From: Halobacillus litoralis
GTDB lineage: Bacteria > Bacillota > Bacilli > Bacillales > Halobacillaceae
DNA length: 64,000 nt
NCBI RefSeq assembly: GCF_020524025.1
Contig: NZ_JAIVKN010000002.1
Coordinates: forward strand, 248,001 to 312,000
Reading direction: 5' to 3'
The notes under the pieces are model-generated. The model did not search any database. It was not told where the DNA came from and worked only from the letters and a program-made list of their open reading frames with translations. Made by a program: the position numbers and the translations under genes. This document shows positions 1 through 8,542 of the stretch, in pieces (the first letter of the stretch is position 1; each line of letters starts with the position of its first letter).

Positions 1-350
1 AATATCCTGTTGGAGCAGATTACGTCCCTTATGGAGATGGAAACGGAAAGTACCCATCCCACATGGATGAGTATTATGACCTTCCAAGAGAGCTTGATAA
101 TGGCGGTGTCCACATTAACTCATCCATTATCAATCACGCGGCATATATTACCGGCGAACAAATCGGCAAAGAGAAGTTAGGACAGATTTATTACCGTGCC
201 TTAACGGTCTATCTGACCCCAACCTCTGATTTCAATCAAGCCAGAGAAGCGATTATTCAATCCGCTGAAGACATTTACGGCGCAGGCAGCGAAGAAGCCT
301 TTGCAGCAGAAGATGGTTTCAATAAAGTAGGAATCACTGGGCAGCAGTAA
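1..350 (+). CDS. Thermolysin-like M4 neutral protease, C-terminal end (partial)
   Basis: This is the 3' end of a secreted zinc metalloprotease of family M4 (bacillolysin/thermolysin type); the reading frame is open from base 3 and the gene begins before the window. The visible part is the alpha-helical C-terminal domain: the segment DNGGVHINSS contains the histidine equivalent to the transition-state-stabilising His231 of thermolysin, followed by the family pattern YYRALTVYLTPTSDF and a C-terminal helix ending in GFNKVGI. The HExxH zinc motif, propeptide and signal peptide lie outside the window. It is terminated by a perfect 30-bp palindrome directly downstream and is convergent with the next gene. 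Confidence 0.93.
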   Translation, partial: YPVGADYVPYGDGNGKYPSHMDEYYDLPRELDNGGVHINSSIINHAAYITGEQIGKEKLGQIYYRALTVYLTPTSDFNQAREAIIQSAEDIYGAGSEEAFAAEDGFNKVGITGQQ

Positions 351-366
351 TACTGTTCCCATGAAA

Positions 367-396
367 AAAGGAGGCATCAGATCTGATGCCTCCTTT
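367..396. terminator. Bidirectional terminator between convergent genes
   Basis: A perfect 30-base palindrome centred on AGATCT, with A/T runs on both sides, sits between the protease stop codon and the stop of the convergent minus-strand gene. It should end transcription from both directions. Confidence 0.9.
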
Positions 397-1765
397 AATT
401 TTTCTGTGTATCTCGAATGTCGATCTTCGTTATCTTATACCCATCCGCTGATTCTATCAGAGTGTAATCTTTCTGCCGCACATAATCCAGTTTTTCTCCA
501 TTTGAATCGGTAAACGTAAATGTCTCTTCTGTGGTAAGAACATACGTGTCATTTCTAAAGTCGGACTGAAGCACGTTATTTTCATGGAAAACAAACGTAT
601 ACCCTTTCCCTTCAACGTCTGAGAGATACTCCATCAAGTCTCTCGCTGCTTCACTGCCATCCTCAAGGTAAGGAGAGATTTCCCCATATCCACCTCCATT
701 CAGTGCCTGTTCGTAGGCGTCTCTAAAAGAAAGCACAAGCTCCTCCGTCTGAAGACCTTCCTCCTCTTCTTCTACTACATCAAATGCAACTTCCTCTTCG
801 GTATCAAACCAAAATTCGAGCGAGCCAAATTCGCCATCTTTAGAAGTTACCTCACCACTCCTTTGCACACGTCCCTCTTCATCTGTGAATTCTGCATAGA
901 GAACCGTATCCTTATCTTTTGGAAAAGGACCAAGTTCTTCATATTGTCGAAGTTCTTTCCCCGTACTTTTCCCGTTCACAAAAAGGACAGCCTCTTCTCG
1001 ATTGGTTTGTATGGCGAAGGTTTCACCAAAATCGGATAGTGTAAGCTCAAATGGCTCTTTTCCACCAGGTACAATAGATACACGACCTTTATACTCAAAC
1101 TCCCCAAAGTCATTGGTTCCTCTGCCTTTGACAGGGTAATCACCAGGATAAGCAGCAAAGGCATTCTCCACTTTCGGTTCTTTCTGTAGCTGGATCGATT
1201 CCCCACCTACTTCCAGGGCAATCGGAAGCTGGGTCGTCTCTGCTGTTACTGAAACGGCATTCGCCTTAACCTCATACGTATGGTACAACCCGCCAAGGAT
1301 CGAATTTTTAACCATTGTAAATACTTCAAACCCATGACTGTCTGTTATCGGAAACGAGGATTCTTCACTCTCCTCTTTCCCTTTTTCCACCAGCTGTAGA
1401 TAAAGATCATCCCATCCCGACTCCATCAGATAATCCATATAGGTATCTTCATTGAGCACGGCTTCCTTATCCACTGTAACGGCAGTAAAAAAAGCTTCCG
1501 CATCGCCATCAGCAACTGCCTGATTCATCTGCTTAAAAGCGGGAAGGGGGTCCACTCTTGCTTCCATAATTTTATGAAAAGAAAAAATGAACAAGGCAAG
1601 GACAACTATAACCCCGATTAAGGTTTTTGTTTTCCTGCTTAAAGGCGGCCTCGGCCGGGTCCGTCTTGTAGACGGCTGCGTTTCTGGTTTAGCCTTCGCT
1701 CCGCAGTAGATACAATAATCCTGTGTCTCTTGAAGTGGTTTTCCACATTCCCTGCAGTAATTCAT
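395..1765 (-). CDS. TcaA/YvbJ-like zinc-ribbon membrane protein
   Basis: A protein of 456 residues. The N-terminus carries a zinc ribbon (Cys4, Cys7, Cys18, Cys21), then a basic linker, one transmembrane helix at about 49-66 and a large extracellular part that starts with a DPLPAFKQMNQAV repeat-like domain and ends in an NTF2-like domain. This architecture matches the TcaA/YvbJ family, envelope proteins linked in staphylococci to glycopeptide response; the role here is unknown. The start at 1765 is chosen because AAGGAGGGAGG lies at the right distance, whereas the frame is open further upstream without a ribosome site. It follows another zinc-ribbon membrane protein after 31 bases, so the two probably form an operon. 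Confidence 0.85.
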   Translation of the reverse strand: MNYCRECGKPLQETQDYCIYCGAKAKPETQPSTRRTRPRPPLSRKTKTLIGVIVVLALFIFSFHKIMEARVDPLPAFKQMNQAVADGDAEAFFTAVTVDKEAVLNEDTYMDYLMESGWDDLYLQLVEKGKEESEESSFPITDSHGFEVFTMVKNSILGGLYHTYEVKANAVSVTAETTQLPIALEVGGESIQLQKEPKVENAFAAYPGDYPVKGRGTNDFGEFEYKGRVSIVPGGKEPFELTLSDFGETFAIQTNREEAVLFVNGKSTGKELRQYEELGPFPKDKDTVLYAEFTDEEGRVQRSGEVTSKDGEFGSLEFWFDTEEEVAFDVVEEEEEGLQTEELVLSFRDAYEQALNGGGYGEISPYLEDGSEAARDLMEYLSDVEGKGYTFVFHENNVLQSDFRNDTYVLTTEETFTFTDSNGEKLDYVRQKDYTLIESADGYKITKIDIRDTQKN

Positions 1766-1796
1766 CAGCCTCCCTCCTTCTGCACATGTTTTTTCA

Positions 1797-2558
1797 TTAG
1801 AAATAGGCTGTAATTTCGTTGATCTTTTCAATCATTAACCATCTCCAGAAAAAATAGGAGAGCAGCAGGATAAGAAGACTTGTACCGATACTTCCATAAA
1901 AGGCAGCTGTTTTTCCCTGTTGCATGCCGTGGTGGTAAATAAAAAGACTCGGTACGATAAGAGCGGTGTAAAAAACAGAAGCTCCAAGCAGAATAAAGGT
2001 CACACTTGCTGTACCACTAAGCGCAAATAACATCGCGAGGACGTTGACAGCTAGAAAAGGAAGAAGCAGTGCGCCGTACTGAGCAGTCAAACGTTTACCA
2101 TCAATTCCAAGTTTCATCCACCTGACAACGACAAAAAGCACAAAGAGACTAATAGCCATCGTGACAAATGAAAAGAGAAAAACTCTTGAACTTATCGTGA
2201 AAAATGGAAGGGATTCAGCTGATTCCAGCCAAAATACATTCAATTGCTTAAATAGCGAATTAGCAATGAAATAAACACTGATTGTAAATACGGCCATGTA
2301 AAGCAGAAGGGTAGTAACTCCCTGCCCGAAACTCTCTGCCGAACTACGGAAAGCATCAAGAGGCTGTTTGAGGGTGGCGATCGAATGGTTCCAATACTGA
2401 CTTGTTTTCTTAGTGAATTCAGACTGGCCAGGCTGAGGTGAGACAACAGCTAAAGCCGTCGATGCGGATGCCCCGCCATTTGGTTCAAACAATGAATTCC
2501 CACATGCTTCACAAAACTTACCATCCGGCTGATCGTGCTGGCACTTGGAACATGTCAT
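1797..2558 (-). CDS. Zinc-ribbon polytopic membrane protein
   Basis: A 253-residue protein with an N-terminal zinc ribbon (MTCSKCQ...FCEACGN), a Pro/Gly/Ser linker and five or six hydrophobic helices in the remaining 170 residues. Such proteins are common in Bacillaceae but have no established function. The start at 2558 has AAGGATGA six bases upstream and places the CxxC pair at the N-terminus; an open extension to 2681 has no ribosome site and adds a non-homologous-looking tail. It is probably co-transcribed with the TcaA-like gene downstream; the shared zinc-ribbon plus membrane design suggests that the two work at the cell envelope. Confidence 0.75.
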   Translation of the reverse strand: MTCSKCQHDQPDGKFCEACGNSLFEPNGGASASTALAVVSPQPGQSEFTKKTSQYWNHSIATLKQPLDAFRSSAESFGQGVTTLLLYMAVFTISVYFIANSLFKQLNVFWLESAESLPFFTISSRVFLFSFVTMAISLFVLFVVVRWMKLGIDGKRLTAQYGALLLPFLAVNVLAMLFALSGTASVTFILLGASVFYTALIVPSLFIYHHGMQQGKTAAFYGSIGTSLLILLLSYFFWRWLMIEKINEITAYF

Positions 2559-2769
2559 GAAATCATCCTTTCCTGTTTTCATACTCAATAAAGGATGTAT
2601 ACGTTCGTCCACCACGTATTCAGAACCTAAACTTTGTAGAAGTCCTCCTTTTTCAACACAGACTCCCTGCGGTTGGATCAACGTTTTTCTATATGCAGCA
2701 TGAAGGAGGATGAACGCTTACTGCTTTCAAACATTCATGTGGTTAAAAAGCGCAGCAACTGATTCAATA

Positions 2770-2802
2770 AAAAAGACTCTCTGCCTGATGAGCAGAGAGT
2801 CC
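2770..2802 (-). terminator. Intrinsic terminator of the SDR/FAH/TRAP gene group
   Basis: A 10-bp stem GACTCTCTGC / GCAGAGAGTC with a 7-base loop is followed on the minus strand by a T run. It lies just after the stop of the SDR gene and ends the minus-strand transcript that starts near 8.2 kb. Confidence 0.88.
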
Positions 2803-2810
2803 TTTTCATG

Positions 2811-3602
2811 TTATAACGCTTTAACAAGTCCTCCGTCTATGACGAGAGATTGTCCGGTAAGATACGTATTGGCCCCGGAAGCCAGAAAAACAACAGCTTT
2901 GGCAAACTCCTCAGGTTCCCCGTACCGGCCAAGAGGAATCGATTGTTCTGTTGTCTCTTTGAGATCTTCTACAGCAGTCCCCAGTTTCTCAGCGCGTTTA
3001 GCATCGAGAGCAGCTACACGGTCTGTCGCAATTCGTCCCGGTCCTACGGTATTAATGAGAATGTTATCACCCGCAAGTTCCTGTGACAGACTCTTGGATA
3101 ACCCTACAATGCCTGCACGGAATGTGTTGGAGAGAATAAGGTTATCCAACGATTGTTTAATAGAAGAAGAAGCGATATTGATAATCTTTCCTTCCTTCTG
3201 CTCACGCATAGATGGAAGAGCTTCCCTGATCGCCCTTGTAAAGCTTAATAGATTTAATTCAAAAGCTTTCTGCCAGTCGGCATCCTCCAGTTGGTCGAAC
3301 GTGCCTGCAGGAGGTCCGCCTGCATTGTTAATCAAAATATCTATCTTTCCGTACAAGTCCACAGAACGCTGCATCAGCTGACGGATGTCCTCATGCTTCG
3401 TGACATCACACACCTGGTAATCAACATTTGTGTTCCCACTCGTTTCCTGTATTTCCGCCTTCGTCTTTTCAAGCTCCTCCTCGTTCCGGCTTGATATAAG
3501 AACGTGCGCTCCTTCGTTAGCGAATTCAAGCGCAATTGCTTTTCCAAGTCCCTTGCTTGAAGCCAGGACGACAACAGATTTTCCTTCTACATGTAGATTC
3601 AC
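2811..3602 (-). CDS. Atypical short-chain dehydrogenase/reductase (SDR) with altered cofactor and catalytic motifs
   Basis: A 263-residue Rossmann-fold protein of the SDR superfamily, resembling beta-ketoacyl reductases overall (NNAGG at 92-96, C-terminal GQSLVIDGG). Both diagnostic motifs are altered: the TGxxxGxG cofactor loop reads LASSKGLG (13-20) and the YxxxK catalytic pair is Ser158 and Arg162 in SNTFRAG. A divergent subgroup with this pattern is known (BKR-like SDR), so these look like family traits, not errors. GTG start at 3602 with GAGAGG upstream; it overlaps the stop of the FAH gene by 4 bases, so translation is coupled. Its substrate is unknown; the context suggests a step in catabolism of the acid imported by the neighbouring TRAP transporter. 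Confidence 0.85.
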   Translation of the reverse strand: MNLHVEGKSVVVLASSKGLGKAIALEFANEGAHVLISSRNEEELEKTKAEIQETSGNTNVDYQVCDVTKHEDIRQLMQRSVDLYGKIDILINNAGGPPAGTFDQLEDADWQKAFELNLLSFTRAIREALPSMREQKEGKIINIASSSIKQSLDNLILSNTFRAGIVGLSKSLSQELAGDNILINTVGPGRIATDRVAALDAKRAEKLGTAVEDLKETTEQSIPLGRYGEPEEFAKAVVFLASGANTYLTGQSLVIDGGLVKAL

Positions 3603-4483
3603 TCGACTTCATCCTCTCTATCTGCTTTTAAATCTTCCACTGGATTTATAAGGTTTGGAAATCCATCAATCTCACATTCCACCACGTCCCCGTCTCTTAA
3701 TACGACGGCTCCCGGGGTGCCTGTAGAAATAATATCCCCGGGAAGGAGTGTCATCACCTGAGAATGAAACGCGACCAGTTCATACGGATCAAACGTCATG
3801 TTGTCCACTTTATTGGACCGGTGGACGCGTCCATTTATTTTCGTCGTCACGTTGAGATTGAGTACATGATCGATTTCATCGGGAGTAAACAGCTGTGGTC
3901 CAAAACTAAAAAACGTATCGAAACTCTTTGATCTTGTTAAAAAACGAGGATTTCTCTTTAAGATATCCTCTGCAGTCATATCAATAATGGTTGTATAACC
4001 AGCAATGACTTTCGCTGCATCCTCTCTCGTTACATCCTTACAGGTCTCGCCGATAATAACTCCAAGCTCAGCTTCCCCTGTTGTACGGTCGGAAAGAAGA
4101 GGAAGGAGAATGGAATCCCCCGCTCCAATAATCGTCGTGTCAGGTTTCATAAAACTGGCCGGTTCTGTACCAGGCGCTTTTTCATCCAAATCTGACGCGT
4201 GATCTGTATAATTCAGTCCAATCCCCCAGATTTTACGAGGATGACGATAAAGCGGCCGGTACGATGGGGTCTCAACGACATTCATTTTACTTTTCAACTC
4301 GATCGTCTGCTCCTGCCACCATTTTCGAAAAGAAGAAAAGGTTGGAGGCTGGATCAATTCATACAAGTCTTCCGGCCACTGTTGACCAGTGGTGTCATTT
4401 ATTGCATTTAACGGATATACAATATCTTCTTCCACTACCACTGCTTTTTCTACTCCACCATACTCAATCGTTGCCAGTCGCAT
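3599..4483 (-). CDS. Fumarylacetoacetate hydrolase (FAH) family protein
   Basis: A 294-residue protein with the FAH fold in its C-terminal 220 residues. Visible family motifs are WGIGLNYTDHA, the metal-site strand TGEAELGVIIGE, and LLPGDIISTGTPGA near the end. FAH-family enzymes cleave C-C bonds in acylpyruvates or hydrate/decarboxylate 2-oxo acids in aromatic and sugar-acid breakdown; the exact reaction cannot be read from sequence. ATG at 4483 has AAAGGGGAA upstream. It sits 16 bases after the TRAP permease gene and overlaps the SDR gene, so the group looks like transport plus two catabolic steps. Confidence 0.88.
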   Translation of the reverse strand: MRLATIEYGGVEKAVVVEEDIVYPLNAINDTTGQQWPEDLYELIQPPTFSSFRKWWQEQTIELKSKMNVVETPSYRPLYRHPRKIWGIGLNYTDHASDLDEKAPGTEPASFMKPDTTIIGAGDSILLPLLSDRTTGEAELGVIIGETCKDVTREDAAKVIAGYTTIIDMTAEDILKRNPRFLTRSKSFDTFFSFGPQLFTPDEIDHVLNLNVTTKINGRVHRSNKVDNMTFDPYELVAFHSQVMTLLPGDIISTGTPGAVVLRDGDVVECEIDGFPNLINPVEDLKADREDEVE

Positions 4484-4499
4484 TAAGATTCCCCTTTCA

Positions 4500-6659
4500 T
4501 TAAAGCGCTGAACGCTGTTCCTGAAGTTCGTTTGGTCTCTTCAAATTTGTAAAAAGGACAAGAAGGAAGATCGATAATCCAATCAGATCTGTGACGATGC
4601 CGGGATAGATAAGCAGCAATGCACCTATTCCAGCTCCTACTCTCATCCACATCGGCACGCTTACTTTTAAGTATCCTTCGGTCATGATGGACAAGAGGAA
4701 GACCCCGATCAGCGAGGTGACGGTAATGACTAAGATGTTGAGAATCGTTGCGTCAATCATGAGCATTTCATGAGAGAAAACAAACATAAACGGAACAATA
4801 AACCCTGCAATGGCAAGCTTCATCGCCTGAAATCCTGTCTTATTCGGATCTCCCCCCGCAACCCCTGCGCCTGCAAATGCAGCCAGGGCAACTGGAGGTG
4901 TAATATTAGCGAAAATACCAAAGTAGAAGACAAACATATGGGCTATGAATGTCGCCGTTTCCGTAGATCCAGCCAGCTCACGATAAAGAGGAAGCTGCAG
5001 AAGGATCGGCGCGGCCATCGTACTCGTTATAATATACGTCGGAATACTCGGCAGTCCCATTCCAAGAATAATAGAAGTAATCATGGTTAACACCAGTGTA
5101 ATCAGAAGTTGAATGAGAGGGCTGTTCACAGCACTTCCGATACTTACTATACTATTGGCGATTTCCAGAGCGACCCCTGTCAGGGAAGCGATACCTACGA
5201 CAATCCCAACAGCACCGCAGGCAATAGCTACTGGAACTGTCGTTTTTGCTCCTTCTTCTAAAGCTCTGAGACAGTCCATCACGCCAACTTCATCACCGAC
5301 AATCTTCAAATACTTCCTCCACACATTAATGACGAGTGGAATAACGAGAATAATTACAAGTTCCCACCAGTCACTTCTGACATTAGGCATGCTGCTCCCA
5401 GTAATCAATGCAGACAATTGAGGCTGGAAAATGAGGAAAAGAGATACACCGATGATAATAGGCAGCATTCTCTTTGAACCTGCAATAACGATGGTTGCAA
5501 TGATAGACCAAAAAGCTGCGTAAAAAGGAGTCTTACCAGAGAATAATAAATAAAGCAGTGTCAACATCGGAATAATCAAGTGACCACGCTCGACGAGGAC
5601 ATCTTTTAAAGAAGGCAGCTCACTTTTCGGCAGGCCTTTTAACCCTCTCTTTGCTGCACGGAAATGAACCTGCAGAAGGATCCCAACATAAAACAAAAGG
5701 GCCGGAATAATTCCTGCGAGTATAATTTTCGTGTAGGCGACATTCAGGTTCTCAGCCATGATAAAAGCGGCGGCACCCATAATCGGAGGAAGAATCTGCC
5801 CACCTACACTTGCAGCTGATTCGACCGCTCCAGCAAAGTTCTTTTTGTAGCCGATTTTTTTCATCAACGGGATGGTGAACGTCCCTGTAGTCACGACATT
5901 CGCAATGGCCGAGCCGTTGATTGAGCCAAGAAAACCACTGGCAATAACAGCCACTTTCGCCGGTCCGCCTTTCGTGTGGCCGGCAACCGCAAGTGCTAAG
6001 TCATTGAACAATTGGCCCATTCCGGAGCGTCCAAGGAAAGCTCCAAACAAAATGAACAGAATAATATAACTGGCAGATACCCCGATAGCCGTGCCCAGCA
6101 CACCTTCAGTAATAAACACGAGCTGAGAAATAATCTGCTTGGAAACACTTGTTACAATCGTCATGTTCAAGTCAGGATAGATCGACAACTTTACGTAAAA
6201 TCCATAAATTAAAAAACCAAGACCTAACAGCGTCAATCCCCATCCCGTCACGCGCCGGGTAATATCAAATAATAGCACCAAAACCAGAATTCCTACATAG
6301 AAGTCCATATCATTGATCTGACCGCCTGATTGTATAATCCGTTCAGCTGTCATCAGCATGTAGATCGCAACAAACAAAGACAATCCCGATGTGATATAGT
6401 CATAAAAAGGAACGCCCCTGCTCCCTCTTTTTCTGATGAATGGATACATAAGAAAACCCAGGGTCATCAACGTGTAAAGGTGGATACTCCGTTGTTTTAT
6501 ATCCACTAAAGATCCTGCATAGGAAGTGTATAAATGGAACAAGGACAACGCTATCGCCAATACGGAAATCGTCAATGCAATTGGCTTTGCGATCTTCACT
6601 CTCGTTGTACTTTCACGGTCGTACTGCTCTGCGGTTTTACTTTCCTGTTTATTCATCAT
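4500..6659 (-). CDS. TRAP transporter fused permease, 4TM/12TM (TAXI type)
   Basis: A 719-residue integral membrane protein that fuses the small (DctQ-like, about residues 25-190) and large (DctM-like) TRAP subunits, as is usual for TAXI-type systems. The large part has the GxxLPPxxGAAAFIMAE segment and repeated glycine-rich re-entrant loops such as LGMGLPSIPTY and FFGIFANITPP-like regions. It imports a carboxylate, driven by a sodium or proton gradient, with the TAXI binding protein encoded at 7201-8196. The start codon overlaps the stop of the DUF1850 gene (ATGATG), indicating coupling. Substrate unknown; a C4-dicarboxylate or other organic acid is inferred from the adjacent DctSR/DctB sensors. 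Confidence 0.93.
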   Translation of the reverse strand: MMNKQESKTAEQYDRESTTRVKIAKPIALTISVLAIALSLFHLYTSYAGSLVDIKQRSIHLYTLMTLGFLMYPFIRKRGSRGVPFYDYITSGLSLFVAIYMLMTAERIIQSGGQINDMDFYVGILVLVLLFDITRRVTGWGLTLLGLGFLIYGFYVKLSIYPDLNMTIVTSVSKQIISQLVFITEGVLGTAIGVSASYIILFILFGAFLGRSGMGQLFNDLALAVAGHTKGGPAKVAVIASGFLGSINGSAIANVVTTGTFTIPLMKKIGYKKNFAGAVESAASVGGQILPPIMGAAAFIMAENLNVAYTKIILAGIIPALLFYVGILLQVHFRAAKRGLKGLPKSELPSLKDVLVERGHLIIPMLTLLYLLFSGKTPFYAAFWSIIATIVIAGSKRMLPIIIGVSLFLIFQPQLSALITGSSMPNVRSDWWELVIILVIPLVINVWRKYLKIVGDEVGVMDCLRALEEGAKTTVPVAIACGAVGIVVGIASLTGVALEIANSIVSIGSAVNSPLIQLLITLVLTMITSIILGMGLPSIPTYIITSTMAAPILLQLPLYRELAGSTETATFIAHMFVFYFGIFANITPPVALAAFAGAGVAGGDPNKTGFQAMKLAIAGFIVPFMFVFSHEMLMIDATILNILVITVTSLIGVFLLSIMTEGYLKVSVPMWMRVGAGIGALLLIYPGIVTDLIGLSIFLLVLFTNLKRPNELQEQRSAL

Positions 6660-7162
6660 CTGTGCTCACCTCTCGTTTCTACGAATATATAATCTCTTAT
6701 AGCAGACAACATAGACTGCTGACGTACAGAAAGTTGATACGCCTGTTTTTCCTCCAGAGGGAGAATGGAATCCTTTCCATAATAAACTCGATGGTCTGTA
6801 TCCTTTCCGGTACGAATCCTCAGTATCTTTCCTATGTTCTGATCGATCCCCATCATATAGACCCATCCATCTTTGATATACGTTTCATCTCCCGTATCAC
6901 TAGGCACCCCGGCACCAAAGGTCTTAAAGCGGGTACCCGTCAAAGAGATGGACCCTTCACTCAGTTCAAACATCTCTTCCCATTCTTCTTTTTCCACGGA
7001 ATGTTTCCATCGGATTCGAAACTCCTGTTTTTCATCATAAAGGTGAAAGTCTTCCACATGGCCATCTGAAGTAATGGTAAAAGTCGATACCTTTATAAAG
7101 GAAAGAAGAAGAAAAAGGCCGAAGACTACAGCGGTGATGGACAACCTTTTTATCCATTTCAT
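6656..7162 (-). CDS. DUF1850 protein of TAXI-TRAP cluster
   Basis: A 168-residue protein with one N-terminal membrane anchor or uncleaved signal (residues 8-26) and an extracytoplasmic beta-rich domain beginning with RIRWKHSVEKEEWEE. This matches DUF1850, a family found next to TAXI-type TRAP genes; its function is unknown but it may assist the transporter. No convincing ribosome site is visible before the ATG at 7162, which directly follows an intrinsic terminator hairpin, so expression probably depends on read-through from the binding-protein gene. It overlaps the permease gene by 4 bases. Confidence 0.83.
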   Translation of the reverse strand: MKWIKRLSITAVVFGLFLLLSFIKVSTFTITSDGHVEDFHLYDEKQEFRIRWKHSVEKEEWEEMFELSEGSISLTGTRFKTFGAGVPSDTGDETYIKDGWVYMMGIDQNIGKILRIRTGKDTDHRVYYGKDSILPLEEKQAYQLSVRQQSMLSAIRDYIFVETRGEHR

Positions 7163-7164
7163 CG

Positions 7165-7193
7165 TATAAAAAAGGGCACCGGATCGATGCCCT
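7165..7193 (-). terminator. Intra-operon terminator/attenuator after the TAXI binding-protein gene
   Basis: A GGGCA/TGCCC stem followed on the minus strand by CTTTTTTATA lies in the 38-base gap between the binding-protein and DUF1850 genes. It would allow high expression of the binding protein with partial read-through into the membrane subunits. Confidence 0.75.
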
Positions 7194-7200
7194 GTTTCCT

Positions 7201-8196
7201 TTACTCTAGAATGCCTTGTTCTTCATAAAATTTCTTCGCACCCGGGTGAAGGGGAGCGATAAGACCTTTGGCGATTTCGTCACGATCCAGCTGTTTTAGA
7301 GCTCCGACAGACACTTCTTCTGTGCCAAGATACTCATAATAACGTTTGGTCATGTCATAAACGACATCCTCACTCAAGTCTTTTGAAACAATAATCATAT
7401 TTTGAATCCCCACGGTTTCCACCGGTTCATCAAGGTTATAACGAGCTTCATCGCCTGCTTCAATCGTGTTTGCTTTATAGAATGGATATTTCTCCATTAA
7501 GGCATCTGCCGTTTCTCCATTGATTTGAACAAAAGTGATATCCGTCTGCTGCATCAAATCCGTAATGTTGCTGTTCGGCACGCCTGATGTGAAAAAGGCT
7601 GCATCTAAGTTGCCATTTTTCATTTCCTGCACACTGTCCGCATAGCCTGTATGCGTGACTTTGGAAAGATCGTCATACGTTAAATCAACCGCTTCCAGTA
7701 CTTTTTTAGCACTTTGTTCAACGCCTGAACCAACTTTACCAACGCCTACTTTTTTTCCTTCGAGGTCTTCCATAGAAGTAATCCCGCTGTCCTTCAAGGC
7801 GACAACTTGTACAACGTTCTGATACATTCCTGCCATCGCTTGAACGTCAACAGAATTTCCTTCGAACTGACCCTGTCCTTCAATCGCGTCATACCCAACA
7901 TCACTCATAATGATCGCCATTTGGTTTAAGCCATCCTTAATGTTTTGGATATTTGCAACTGAGGCACCAGTGGATTCAACTGTCACATTGTCGATATTTT
8001 CACTTTCTTCCAGTACGGGCTTAAGTGCTCCACCAATCGGGTAATAGGTTCCTGAAGTCCCTCCAGTACCCAGCACAATTGATTCAGCACCGGAACCTCC
8101 TGAGCTGGAAGCCCCTTCTGAATCACCCTCACCACCGCATGCTGCTAAAAATGTAGTAAGCACTAAGGCTAATACAAGTAATAATCGTTTGTACAT
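7201..8196 (-). CDS. TAXI family TRAP transporter solute-binding lipoprotein
   Basis: A 331-residue lipoprotein: signal peptide with lipobox LAAC (Cys20), then the TAXI (TRAP-associated extracytoplasmic immunogenic) fold starting with IVLGTGGTSGTYYPIGGAL and ending HPGAKKFYEEQG, a family hallmark. It captures the substrate outside the membrane and hands it to the fused permease at 4500-6659. ATG at 8196 has AGGGGG upstream. It is the first gene of the minus-strand group; candidate CcpA and response-regulator sites lie just upstream. TAXI proteins bind glutamate, 2-oxoglutarate or other carboxylates; the ligand here is not known. Confidence 0.94.
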   Translation of the reverse strand: MYKRLLLVLALVLTTFLAACGGEGDSEGASSSGGSGAESIVLGTGGTSGTYYPIGGALKPVLEESENIDNVTVESTGASVANIQNIKDGLNQMAIIMSDVGYDAIEGQGQFEGNSVDVQAMAGMYQNVVQVVALKDSGITSMEDLEGKKVGVGKVGSGVEQSAKKVLEAVDLTYDDLSKVTHTGYADSVQEMKNGNLDAAFFTSGVPNSNITDLMQQTDITFVQINGETADALMEKYPFYKANTIEAGDEARYNLDEPVETVGIQNMIIVSKDLSEDVVYDMTKRYYEYLGTEEVSVGALKQLDRDEIAKGLIAPLHPGAKKFYEEQGILE

Positions 8197-8232
8197 AAAT
8201 GCATCCCCCTAATTCGTAATATTCTAACAATA

Positions 8233-8247
8233 ATGATAACGCTTCCA
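8233..8247. promoter_or_regulatory. Candidate cre-like site upstream of TAXI operon
   Basis: ATGATAACGCTTCCA has one mismatch to the relaxed CcpA consensus WTGNAANCGNWNNCW and lies 37-51 bases before the start codon of the TAXI gene. Catabolite repression of organic-acid uptake would be expected, but this is a weak site. Confidence 0.45.
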
Positions 8248-8256
8248 GTTATCCAT

Positions 8257-8287
8257 TTGAATGTTTTGGACATATTGAACGTTTTGG
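8257..8287 (-). promoter_or_regulatory. Direct repeats upstream of TAXI operon, candidate DctR sites
   Basis: The 13-mer TTGAAYGTTTTGG occurs twice (8257-8269 and 8275-8287), 18 bases apart, and a shorter TTTTGGTC copy follows. CitB/DctR-type response regulators often bind direct repeats upstream of transport genes, and dctR is the neighbouring gene. Assignment is inference. Confidence 0.5.
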
Positions 8288-8289
8288 TC

Positions 8290-8542
8290 TTTTTGGTCTT
8301 TTTTAACCAGTACTCTGTTAAATTTTTGTATTGTTATTTTAGGTTTCAACAAAAAACCAGCATTGTTGAAGACTTGAGGTCGAGAGAATGTTTCCGTCGG
8401 CTTTCGTTGAGTGTAAGATGGACCAGGAACCCCCCCGCTTCCTGCTGGTGCTGGTGAGCCTCCTACGGGAGAAAGAGGTCGCCAAGACACCAGAGCGAAC
8501 AATGAACTGAGTAAGGAGGCACGATCTTCCCCATCAAAGAAC
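8290..8542. other. Non-coding gap between TAXI operon and dctR
   Basis: This 250-base stretch has no credible gene. An open frame on the minus strand (8224-8544) lacks a ribosome site, has a low-complexity Pro/Gly-rich product and covers the regulatory repeats. The middle (about 8380-8500) is GC-richer than the flanks with short inverted segments such as CTCCTACGGGAG, resembling intergenic repeat debris. Confidence 0.5.

Noticed and set aside
2710-3381. Long plus-strand frame opposite the SDR gene
   Set aside because: Composition and position fit a shadow of the SDR gene in the antisense frame; no ribosome site or family pattern.
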